The position numbers and the translations under genes are program-made. This document shows positions 46,836-57,446 of a DNA stretch of 64,000 nt, piece by piece. This DNA is from Turnera subulata (lineage: Eukaryota > Streptophyta > Magnoliopsida > Malpighiales > Passifloraceae). Below the pieces are notes generated by a model. It searched no databases. It saw only the letters and a program-made list of their open reading frames with translations, and had not been told where the DNA came from. Within the stretch, counting starts at the first letter, position 1. Each line of letters opens with the position of its first letter. The stretch lies in NCBI GenBank assembly GCA_028386065.3, contig JAKUCV010000191.1, positions 1 through 64,000 of the forward strand, given 5' to 3'.

Positions 46836-47583
46836 GGCCCATGCAATCACACCCACCTGTGTGGCTTTCCCTTGCCCCTCCCAAAATTGAATGTTTTCTT
46901 TGGTTAATTTTTAATAAAAGGATTGCAACTCGCGAAGCCTTATTAAGCAGAGGTATTATCTCTCTGACAGTGCTCTTTGTCCCTTTTGCTCTGGCCACAT
47001 CGAAACTATATAAGCCATCTTTTTCTTCATTGCAAATTCTCTTGGTCTCTTTGGTAAAGACTTTGTTGCTGGTGGGGTGTAGATTGGATTGTACCGGGTG
47101 ACTTTGCAGATTGGTATATTTGCTGGCCTTTTGTTTCTTCATCCCTATCCAATCGTTCTACCTGGATGATCTTGGGGCTATCTACATTATGGGGAATATG
47201 GTTGGCCAGAAACAACTTAGTGTTTAATAATGTGCAGCCAAACCAGGAGCAAATCTTTGATATCTTACTGATAAGAGCTTTTTGGTGGATTAAATCAATA
47301 CAACCTGCTTTTCCTTATAGTCCAGGTTGCTCTCTTCTGTCTGCAATGCACTTCTCACTTGGAAAGGAGTGTTTAGGATGTATTCATAATTGTACCATCT
47401 GCCGATGCACTTCACACTTGAAAAGGAAATTTTTAGGAAGTATTCATAACTACTTCTGTTTATGTACGCTTCTTTAATTTTTATGTAACTGCTTCTGAAC
47501 TCTTATAGCCATTCCCTAAATGGCTATTTGTACATTATTTTATTTTCTATTAATAATACATCACGATTAGCATCAAAAAAAAA
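46836..47583 (+). mobile_element. 3' end of a LINE (non-LTR retrotransposon), degenerate
   Basis: Plus-strand fragments read WLSLAPPKIECFLWLIFNKR and RIATREALLSRGI, then in a shifted frame STLWGIWLARNNLVFNNVQP. This is the C-terminal zf-RVT region of plant L1-type ORF2. Frames are broken. The end is an A-run (about 47574-47583) after TTAATAATACATCACG, as expected for a LINE 3' tail. The 5' limit is uncertain and it abuts the truncated copia in the opposite direction. Confidence 0.75.
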
Positions 47584-49213
47584 ATATTTAACCTTCTCCT
47601 CTTAGGCATTGGCATTTATGTCCCGTACCAGAACTTTTTCACCTTCTTTTAACTACAAGACGAGATACTGGAAAAATGTAATATATGGATATGATTGTCT
47701 CGGCTTGATTCAAGTTCTAGATATTGTTTTGTTTCAAGATTCCACTCCATTTAAATACTCATCATGACATGCTATCCCTTAATTATGACAATTGATTTGA
47801 TGACTTTCGGTTTAAAGAAATATTTCTCGGAAAGCATACACAACGCAAGACAGCGACAGGAGAAATAGATGTGAGGAAACCACGACACGAGTAAGCATCG
47901 TCTAACGACTTGAAGGTTGTAAAATCAACTTATAGGGTCTAAAATATTTGATCAAATAGAATAATCATGCGCGATTTCGCGTCCTTGCGATTCCCATATA
48001 TATTTTCACTAATTTAAATTTAGTTATACGTATCTGATTGAATTGTTCTAACTCATATTGATATGATTACTATATGTATATTTTATACCTTATTATTATA
48101 ACTAAGGGCCAGCAACCAAGTTGTTCTTTTTTTCTTCCCATTGGCTATATATATATTGGTATGTGATATTGACCTCAACTTGCTAGGTTATGTTTATACG
48201 ACACCGATTCATTTCTTTTTCGTTAATTTGAAGAAATCAGCATCAACATTTATCATTTATATCCTCACTTGTTTCGTGCTCCATAGCATATATTAATAAC
48301 TAAAGAGGGGCTGTTGCATGTGACAAAATTACATTGTGAAATAGTAATTCAAACGAATGTCGGGAAGTTTATATATCCAAATCATAGTATAGAATATTTG
48401 AAAAAAGAATTGCGTCATTTTTTTTACAGGATAATTTTGTCATTTAAGGTTGACTATTAATTAAGGAGAAAAAATCGAATTCCTCAAAAAAAAAAAAGGA
48501 GAAAAAATCGAGAGTGTGTTTCATCGTTAGCATATATGATTTCTCGTGGATCTAAATCCGAATGCAACCAGAAGCCCAATCTTTCTTTGAAATTGAAACA
48601 CAAGCCCATCTGAAGCCCAATTTCCAAACAATTAAAGTTCGCTGGCCGCCGGCCCAGCCGCGGATTTCTTGTTCTGGTTTCTTTTTTTTTTTTTTTCCTT
48701 CTTCTTCTTCTGCTTCTTGTGTTTTCGTTCTTATTTATTATTTTTTCCCTTCTATTTAGGTTTCTAGCTACAGAGTGAAATGTGGACATTCATGTTGGTT
48801 AATTAACATGCATGCATGTCTCTGGTTGTCAGATTGCAGCCACGGCAGCGGCTTGTTTTGAATGCTCATCATGGATTTCGGCCCTCCTGAATTACATTTG
48901 TTGCATTTTCTTAGAAAAAATGAAAACCCTTCAAAGATTGCATAATTCATTGATTAAGTGCATTGCAGAACTTGCATGATGCTTATTTACATTTAGACAT
49001 TGTACAATACATAATAATGATGGTGATCATTACACTGCATAAAGCCAAAGACTTGCCTATTATCATAAACTATTTAATTTATTCATCAGTTGCCAATATT
49101 GTTGCTGCGACTTAATTATGGGAAAGAATGTGCTTTGTTGGACTTGCAGTCTTTGACTGTAGATAATGTCTGTGCAACTGTTCTTTTAATCTGTGCGTCA
49201 TAACTTTTCATCT
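47584..49213. other. Spacer between the LINE and UGT copy 3
   Basis: AT-rich. A T-rich/CTT-rich tract lies at 48682-48720. No gene seen. Confidence 0.5.
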
Positions 49214-50623
49214 TCACATTTTGCTACTGCAAATCTGATCGATCAAGATGTCTAATGTGCGCCAGGACGATCCATTCTCCTCTTCCATAGCCTTCTTTGC
49301 CATCTCAGCGAAGTGCTTCACATTCTCCCTGACCACATCTCCCTGCTCTCCTTCCATCAGTTCTTTCACCGTCTTCTTCAACCCTTCCCACTTCACAAAT
49401 CCTCTCACTGACCCATCACATGTCTCTACTCTCAGTCCTATTTTGATCTCTTCCACTATCATTCTTGCATTCAGAGGCTGCTCAGCCATCATGGGCCAAG
49501 CAAGGATTGGCACTCCTGCACATATGCTTTCCAAGACCGAGTTCCACCCACTATGGCTCAAGAATCCTTGAACACTCGGGTGCATCAGTATCTCCCTTTG
49601 GTTCACCCACTCCCTCACTACAATCCCTCTTTCCTTCACCCTCTCTTCAAACCCATCTCCCAAATTTGATCCTTTTGCCCTTGTTACCCACAAGAAATTG
49701 ACCCCAGACTCCTCCAACCCAATTGCTATTTCATGAAGCTGCTCTGGTGACAACTCTGTCTGAGACCCAAACGCCACTTACAGCACCGCGCTTCCTTGGT
49801 GTAGCTTCTCATCCAGCCACTGAATCCAATTGGATTTCTCGTGTGGTTCATGTTCAATCCTTAATGGATCAGCTAGGCACAAGGGTCCAACAAGCCAAGC
49901 ATTGTTCTTGCTCCCCATGTGCATGTAGTTAGCCAAGGTGGACTCAAGATCGTCGAAACTATTAAAGATCACACCGTAGCTGTTTGATGCTGCTGTTTTG
50001 ACAGATGCAATAAAGTACTCGAAGAGAGGGTCTTCTTGGTGTCTGACCACACAAGGCTGAAAGTCATTTTTGGTGACTTTAATCCATGGGAACTGAGGAA
50101 CTGTGATCAACTCACTGTCTGATTCGGGACCAAATAGAAACCCACACTCACCCACAGCATGATACAGACAGTGGGAATAAACGTTCATGCCATCAAACAC
50201 CAATCTTGGGAATCCGAACTTGTTGGCGGACTCAAGAGTCCACCACAAGAACCCATCCGATACCATGAAGTTGATCCGTGGAAGAACCTCGAGAGCTTTC
50301 TCGAAGTCTGGTTGCATGTGCTTGGTGGCCAAGCCAAACTGAGGAAATAACGACATGGAAGGGAGCTTATCTGTGCTCTCTACTTCAGGAGGGATTTCAG
50401 GGATGTTCTTGGGGAAGGGTATATCAATGATGGAAGCTGTGGTGTTGGCAAGAGACTGTGCAATGAACGGGCTGTTTGCCGGAGTGGTGAAGAAGGTGAC
50501 GGCGATGCTGCGGCGGAGGAGAAGGCGAGCAAGTTGGAGGAATGGAATGGTGTGGCCCTTTGACATGAAAGGGAACAAGACTGCATGATACTGGGAATCA
50601 CAACAGCTTGAAATTGAACCCAT
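49214..50623 (-). pseudogene. UGT90A: UGT90A-like copy 3 with in-frame stop
   Basis: The frame from ATG 50623 to 49214 spans 470 codons and aligns along its whole length with copies 1 and 2 (His in FPFMSKGHTIPFLQLARLL, SDGFLWWTLESANKFGF, PSPG near the end). A TAA at 49778-49780 replaces the Tyr codon of the conserved VLYVAFGSQ, cutting the protein at 281 residues before the sugar-donor domain. The PSPG core also reads SHSGWNSVLES, with Ser for the near-invariant Cys. No frameshifts are present. The stop lies inside GCTGTAAGTGG, which resembles a splice donor. Either a recent nonsense allele or a true pseudogene; without the C-terminal half it cannot bind the UDP-sugar. It is more diverged than copies 1 and 2 are from each other. 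Confidence 0.88.
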
Positions 50624-51554
50624 ATCCTACTTCTTAACTTAATTTTGGCAGCTCTATACTTCCTTCACAAGCTCGGATACTTAACGCTCCACTGAGTAAT
50701 TAAGTTTGGTGCATCAGTTCACTCTGTATTACAGTTCTTGCTTAACGTCATTTATATAGGGGCCTTTGCGTTTTAGCTAAGTTGCTACATTGATTAGCTA
50801 TTTGCAATTTATTAATACATCTATGGAATGAGGTTCTCCACTTGAACATTCTTTTTTTATATAAGTGGTGGCCTGGAGGGATCAAGTTGCCAACAAACTA
50901 TTCAGAGGCGGATAAGTGCAGATGCCTGATCATCATTATTAGGAAGCAAAGGATTAACGTCGTCAGATTTGGAATCGGAGGCATCTTTTGTTTGCAGGAA
51001 ATGGAGGGATCGCATTACATTACAGAGAAAAAAAAGATGGAGGATAAAGCTGTGCCTGTGAGGGCAGTTCAAAAAAAGAGAAAGATACATACTGCGTCTC
51101 TCGCCTTTGTTTCCGTTTCAATAAATTTCATGGTCAAAGTGTTTTGAACTTTTGATCCCATACATCGACCCTTATTATGCTTTTGAATTTCTCCGACAAA
51201 AATGACAGGAAAGACCCTGATGCTTAATTAATTGATTCGTTCGTATTTATTAAAAATAAATATCCCTTGATGAGTTTGAAACTTTGGCAAATTAAGAGCA
51301 TAATCAACCTACCCAGGCACAGTATAAAATCAGACTACTGGTAGTTTCAAATAGCATTTTTGATTAGTCAGACCACTCTCAAAAAGCAATGTTCCGCATT
51401 TGGCAATGGACTAACTGTTAATATTTATATACAGCAACTTTTTTCTCATTCCCTGTGTTTTTATTCCCTGTCCCATAAATTGTACCCAATAGGCCAATAC
51501 GCGTGTAAGAGAAGCATTTAGATAATTTAACATGTAAATACCTGCAATTTACTA
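50624..51554. other. Upstream flank of UGT copy 3
   Basis: Holds the TATATAAA at 50751-50758 (minus strand, context TATATAAATGACG as in copies 1 and 2), 128 bp upstream of the ATG. No gene is recognised in the rest. Confidence 0.55.
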
Positions 51555-51848
51555 CTCCCTCTCTTTTTAATTGACGTTCTAGCAATAGGTATTTGTTTCA
51601 AATTAATTAATTGACGTTTTGCTATATCCAATACATGTCAGATTTTTTTTTTCTTATCTACCCCCTAGGGATAGGACCTATAGATAGGATAGTCTTTGAT
51701 AAGTTGATAAAGTTATCTTAAATAAATAATTAATAAAAGTATTAATTTAGTCTTTTTATCACAAATTTTATTAGAATCAAAGTTAATTAGTGGTTTCTTA
51801 ATTTTTGTGTCAAAACCTTAAACGTCAATTAATTTGAAATGGAGGGAG
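51555..51848. mobile_element. Stowaway-like MITE (Tc1/mariner type), about 294 bp
   Basis: The left end is CTCCCTCTCTTTTTAATTGA and the right end read inward is CTCCCTCCATTTCAAATTAA, both continuing to TTGACGTT. The element is flanked by TA on both sides (51553-51554 and 51849-51850), the target duplication of this superfamily. The inside is AT-rich and non-coding. A second TTTCAAATTAATTAATTGAC near the left end suggests a rearranged terminal region. Confidence 0.75.
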
Positions 51849-51850
51849 TA

Positions 51851-52632
51851 ACATGTGTACCAAAGAAATACAATATCCTATATTAGAAGTTTACCCAACC
51901 CGAATTTGCCCTGGTTGTTGACATCCAACACATGGGAAGTTTTGGACAATCAATATCAAATATTTCACGTTTTACATTCATCATCCCCAAAAACAGAAAC
52001 TTCTGACGCAACTGCCATTCCCTTGATTTGTTTGTAAGTATCCGGTTCATGCAATTGACAATCAAAAGCACAAAAATACAAAATGTATGCGCAGCGGAAA
52101 TACCGGATACACATGGAGGATCCATGTGAAGGGAGCTAAACCGAATAACAATTTTTCATACCTGTAACGATTGAGGTCTTTCACCCAACTGTAGAACCGA
52201 ATCAGCAAGAGCCAGACGTAAGCCTCGCCCCTCTACGGTATCCACACGAACCGCTGTAACCGGTAGAAGAACGTCTCACGACTTCAACCCGAGCTCTCCC
52301 GAACTGGTGTGCTAGCAACAGGTTTCCGGGAGCTTTTTGTGTGTGGTGTTTTACTCTCAATTTTCAGACCACCCAAGAACACTTTTCAAGCTCTGAAAAT
52401 TCTCTCAAGAACAAGTGTGTGTGAGGAAGAAGATGAGCAATAGTGATCTGATCACTCAACCATCAAAGGCATAATGCATTAGTGGAGTTAAATGGCCAAC
52501 ATGGTGGTCCACTAAGCAACATGATTATGTCTCCACATTATCATGTTTCCCACTAAGCATTATCAACACAACTCAGCATGTTTTGGTTCTAAATTCTGAC
52601 ATTTAGTGAACCAAACCAGCCCAAAAACGACC
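51851..52632. other. Possible old LTR fragment, no gene
   Basis: The stretch from about 52080 (ATGCGCAGCGGAAATACCGG) to about 52440 resembles the ends of plant copia LTRs read on the opposite strand, where TTTCCGCTGCGCA is common. No matching partner is in the window, so this stays tentative. Confidence 0.3.
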
Positions 52633-52696
52633 CTGGTCCAACCACAGTCCAACCGCGGTCCAACCACACCTTGGTTCAACCATGGTCCAACCATAG
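52633..52696. repeat. Short irregular repeat of GGTCCAACCA
   Basis: Five copies of GGTCCAACCA-like words (TGGTCCAACCACA, AGTCCAACCGCG, GGTCCAACCACACC, GGTTCAACCAT, GGTCCAACCATAG) end six bases before the LTR start at 52703. Confidence 0.8.
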
Positions 52697-54005
52697 TTCG
52701 ATTGTAACGCCCCGGTTTTTCTCATTTTTTATTTATAAAAAAAATTTTGGATTTCGGTAATGGAAATAAAATTAAACTATTTTTCATTGGATTTATTAAT
52801 TATAAGTGGTAATACGTTGCTTTTGAGTTTTGTCGGACCTAAAACGCGTTTCGGGATGAAACACGACGTTTATCGTAGCTTTGGTTTAAACTACGTCGTT
52901 TTGGGTTTTGAAAAAAAAAAAAAGAGAGGAGTCTGGTCAACTGAGGCGGGTTGACCGCGCCAAGCCAACGACGCGTCGTCGGCTGGCGGGTCAAGCCCTA
53001 ACCCCAGCCTGCCTCTCTTCTTCCTTACCTTCTTCTTTCTCCTTAGATTTTCTTTTTCTTTCCTACCGTTGCCTCTCCACCCAGCCGCCGCCGCCTCAAT
53101 GGCATTGTCCCCCACTCTCCAACCCCATCATGATGCCAACGGCATCAAACACCACCCTCTCTTCCCCTGTCCCTCTCTTATCTCTTCCTCTTCGTTTCTT
53201 TTTGGATCGACCCCCGAAACCCACAACACCATTTCCCTTCCTCTCTCGCCATCGTCACCACCGCTTCCTGGGTCCTCGTCGTTGGGACACAAAGCCACCG
53301 CCTCCATCACCTAATCCTCTCCTTCCTCCTTCGAGTTCCCTAACCCACGAGCCGGGGAGACGGCTCTTTGCTGCATCAAGGTCGGAGGCGAAAACACCAA
53401 CCGAGAACCCACTGGACGGAGGAATCGAGGGTCGAACTCGGGAGTCGCCGTCGCGTGTTGTCACCGTGTTGGTAAGCCACTGACCCCCTTTTCTTTCTAC
53501 TGCCTCTTCCTCCTTTCGTCCTTGTTTTCCCGAGTGGTGTTAATCGGGTTATGTTGATGGTTGTCTTCGGCGGCGGTGTGTTTGGATTCGACCTGGTGGG
53601 TGGTGTTGTTGGTGGTCCGAAGGGTGGTTGTTGCTGGCGGCCGGTGTCGGTCTGGGCTGCTTCCGGAAATTAGACGGGGTTGTGGTGGCCGGACGTGGGC
53701 TGTGTTGGCCGTGTTGGTGTTCGGTGAAGGCGCCTGCTGAGTTGGTTTGCACGGGTCCGACGTCCAACAGTGTGGATTGTCCTCCGGTAAGGATTCAATC
53801 CTTCAACTCTTTTTCCTAACCCATTTATGATCTGTGGAATTTCGTTCGTTGATTGTTTTCTTGAGTTGGGGATTGAATGTGGATTGTGGTTTTCGGCATT
53901 GGCAGTTTGTTGAGGTTTTCGGCATCTCGGGTTACTGTTCCGACGAGGGTGACCGGAATCCGGCGAGCACGTACTGTTCCGGCGAGGGCTCGGGAATTTT
54001 CCGGC

Positions 54006-54010
54006 GAAGG
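54006..54010. repeat. Target-site duplication GAAGG, left copy
   Basis: GAAGG immediately before the TGTAACGCCC of the nested LTR. The partner is at 57442-57446. The uninterrupted LTR at about 63120-63140 has a single CGAAGGCTCGGG at this place. Confidence 0.92.
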
Positions 54011-57000
54011 TGTAACGCCCCAGAATTTATAATTTGATTTTCGAAATTTTCGGAAATTTATTCCAATTTTACCCTTGAAGTATTTTCGAGTTTTAGTCGA
54101 GGAAATAAATTATTTATTTTTCCTTGGAAATGTCAATTCCCAGTTGAGATTTCTCATGCTTCGGGTTTCGTTGATATCGGAATGTGTTTCGGGGTGAAGC
54201 ACGGGTCTTGTTGAGTCTTCGATCGAAACTACGTAGTTTTGAAGGTTTAAAATTAAAATTTGAAAAAAAAATAATAAAAAAAAACAGTGTGCGTTGACTG
54301 AAGGGGGGTTGACCCGCGCCTCAGCCCAAAACGACGTCGTTTCGGGGCTGAGCCAGCCAACCCTAAAACCCCTCCTTTTCCTTCTCCTCTTTCTTCCCTT
54401 CTTCTCCACTTTTTCTTTTCTCTTCTGCCGTTGCTTCTCCATTTGCTGCCGCCACCCACAACGGCATTGTCGCCCACTGTCACCCCCTCAATCACGCCTC
54501 AACGGCCATGTCTCCCATTACCTTCCCTCAATCACACCATTAACCCCACGCCTGCTTTCTTCCCCTTCTCCCATTGACAACCTTTCTCTTCTTCTCTTTC
54601 GTTGGGACATCCAAAACCATCTCCCTTGTTTCTTTTTTCTCTCTCGCCAACACCCACATAATCTTCCTTCTCTCTCGCCAGCGTCGCCACCACTCTCCGT
54701 GCATCGTCACCGGGACACCAAGCCACCATCTTCCCTCACACTAAGGCCGTCACCGTCCTACCATCTTCACTCCCCTCACGAATTGGACGCCGCCGCCGCC
54801 ATACATCTTCTGCTCCCTCTCTCGTGTCGCCGTCACAGGGACACGGGGCCGCCGCCACCACGAGTCGCAGAGGAGGCCGAGACGAGGGCCGATTTTATGC
54901 TCGACGGCGAGTGCTGCGTGTGGACATGAATCGGCACCGCCGTTCCTCGAGTTGTTGGGTAAGTACCGTCGTCCCTCTATTCTCTTGTGTTCTTCTTTCG
55001 TTTGGATGTTGTGTGTGGGTACTAACCCGATTTGGGTTGCCTCTTTGGTGGTGGTCATTGGCTGTTGTTCGTGTGTGTGGCGATGCCGGTGTGTCTGTCT
55101 TATGGCAGCGCGTTGTCTGTGTTGGTGGTTTGATCTTCCGAGCAGTGGGTTACGTTTCTGGACGGGCTTGAGATTGATATTGTACTTTGGTTTCGGGCGG
55201 AATCAAATTTAGGGACAAGGAGGATTCGTGTTTTCGAGTAAGGATTCTTTTCTCCAATCCTTTTTCTTGAATCGATTTGGGGTCAGAAGGTGTTGTACTG
55301 ATTAATTGTATGTTGTGGGGTTGAATATGGTTTCGATGTTGTTTGATTCTTGGCAGAATTGTTGTGGTTGTTGTCTTGGCACTGTGGAAGTTTTCCGGCG
55401 AGGGTGACCGGAATCCGGCGGAGGTGTACTGTTCCGGCGAGGGCTCGGGAACTTTTCCGGCAAAGACTCGGGTTCTGCCCAGCGAACTGTACTTCTCGTT
55501 TTTACGAGTGTTAGACGGTAATTACCCATGTTTGTCTCGGTTATGCCATGTATTTAATTTTTGAGAATTTAATTACCGAAATACGTTTATAGTTATTCAT
55601 TTTATGAATTGTGGATTACCGAGAGCGGAGAGAAAAGAGTGTGTGGCCGGGAGAACTTACCGACACGAATAGGTCATAGGCCGATCAACTCTTGGGCTCG
55701 GAAACGACTTTAGGACGGTTTTAGGAAAAAAACCGAGCCCAGGCCCAATCACCTCAATTTGAAGCTTAGGATATTTAATTGGACCTAAAATACGGACTTA
55801 GGACTTAATCACGGGAAATTAAACTCACGGATGTTAAGAACGGGCTTGAAGCCCATTTTCATAATCGGTAAAATACGACTTGAGGAAGTGGGCCCAAGGC
55901 TCGGAATTTGTGATTAAGGATTTAGTGGGCTTTAGGCCCGAGAATTATTAACGAACTTAAACCGATGAACCTTAGATCCGTAATCGTTGGAGTTATGGAA
56001 GATAAAATATTCTTTTGGACTTAGACCCGAAAATCTTATAATCGGAAAGTTAGGGTCGGGTGATACTCGATTAGAGCTTACCTTTAGCATACATGCACGT
56101 TTTTGCTTCTAAAATTGGTTTAGTGATTAAATTATGTACCGATATTCAGGCACGGGAGATACCTCGGGAGCTGTAGGCTCGGATCGGGAAGAGGTCAAAA
56201 TTCACATTTTGAGGTGACATTACAAGTCTTTTTATATATGTTTTGTGAATGCATGTTGGTGTGGTTTGTTTGTTTACTTGCCTTGTTTGCTACATGCGAT
56301 GATTGGAATTGTATGCCTGATTGATCTCACATGTCTAAATTCCACATGAAAAACTGTTATATAACATGTAATACACTTTTGTGATAATATGTGGTTACGG
56401 GCCGAAGGCCCAGATGATACAGGGGCACATACACACTTCCCTGAAAGACATAATGTACTTCATACAGAAATATAAAGGTTTAATTAAGAATAAAATGCTA
56501 AATTCTACTGTGGTGTCGGTTGGTAGCCCCGAGGAGGGTTGGGTACCTCGGGTCACATTATGCTGTTTAGCATGCCCAGGGGATGTAGGTGCACCCCTGG
56601 AAGACTTGCACCGGTTAGGTGTGTCTGAGTGCACCCTCAGGTAGCTAGCGGCCACTTGAGAGTTTTCAGTGGTTTTTGGCCTCAGAATCTACCCCTTCTG
56701 AGGTTCGACATTTGGGTTTCACACCCTGATCTGATCAGATGCGCTACCGAGACTTGACTCACAGTAGAGGGCCCATAATGATATAAAAATAATTATAATA
56801 ACAAAATAACGCATTGAATCTAAATAATAAAAACAGTAATACAAAAAGATGTTTATGTGATGGTGTGTAATTCTGATTTGCTTGTATGCTGTACTTGTGC
56901 TCGTGAGCTACTCACCCTACGAGCATGACTTCACTTTCATGTATATTTAGACTTTTAATGTTCACTGAGTAGGCGACTCACATAATCGCCACCGTTGTTT

Positions 57001-57441
57001 TTCAGACTTTAGTTAGCGTGCAGACTCACTTATACCTTCGACTCGGAGATCGGACGCAGTCACTTCAGCAGGTAGTTGTGCATTATCTCTTGGTGGGATC
57101 CATAGGGCCATATGCATGATATTTTCTATCTTGTGTATTATTATTTTCATCTTCCGCTGCATGTGTAATAACTCGAGATGTCATAGATATTTTATCTCTA
57201 TAACGGCAGTTAGCCGGAGTTGACTTTGTGGTATTATGTCGGCGTGATGCCGTGATGGCTTACTACTTGTTAAGCCGGTTGATCTCTTTTACTTTTGTGA
57301 CATCTCGTTGTTGATACATTTTCATGGAAAATGTTTGTATGCCGAAGCATCGGTTTTTGTACCCCGGGTTTCAAGAGTATTTTGGTAACTCTTTTCATTT
57401 AATTATTTTATTTTTATTAAATTGGGGTACGGGCTTCCACA
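54011..57441 (+). mobile_element. Nested solo LTR, 3,431 bp
   Basis: Starts TGTAACGCCCCAGAATTTAT and ends GGGCTTCCACA, with 5-bp GAAGG duplications on both sides. Its inner blocks follow those of the host LTR in the same order (CCGGCGAGGGTGACCGGAAT, CTCTTGGGCTCGGAAACGAC, TGGGTTTCACACC, ATAATCGCCACCGTT), so it is a related LTR family member with no internal region left. Such solo LTRs arise by recombination between the two LTRs of one element after insertion. Confidence 0.9.
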
Positions 57442-57446
57442 GAAGG
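57442..57446. repeat. Target-site duplication GAAGG, right copy
   Basis: GAAGG directly after the nested LTR's terminal CA, followed by CTCGGGTCTTGTCC of the host LTR. Confidence 0.92.

Noticed and set aside
46259..46846. ORFs on both strands at the start of the copia Pol frame
   Set aside because: Shadow frames of the Gly/Arg-rich Gag end; upstream parts do not resemble Gag.
52908..53483. 191-codon ORF and overlapping frames on both strands in the left LTR, repeated at 62247-62600
   Set aside because: They lie inside the LTR, are Pro/Ser-rich low complexity, differ in frame length between the two LTRs and match no family.
54294..54929. 211-codon ORF in the nested solo LTR
   Set aside because: Pro/Leu/Ser-rich translation of a pyrimidine-rich LTR segment; no domain and no start context.
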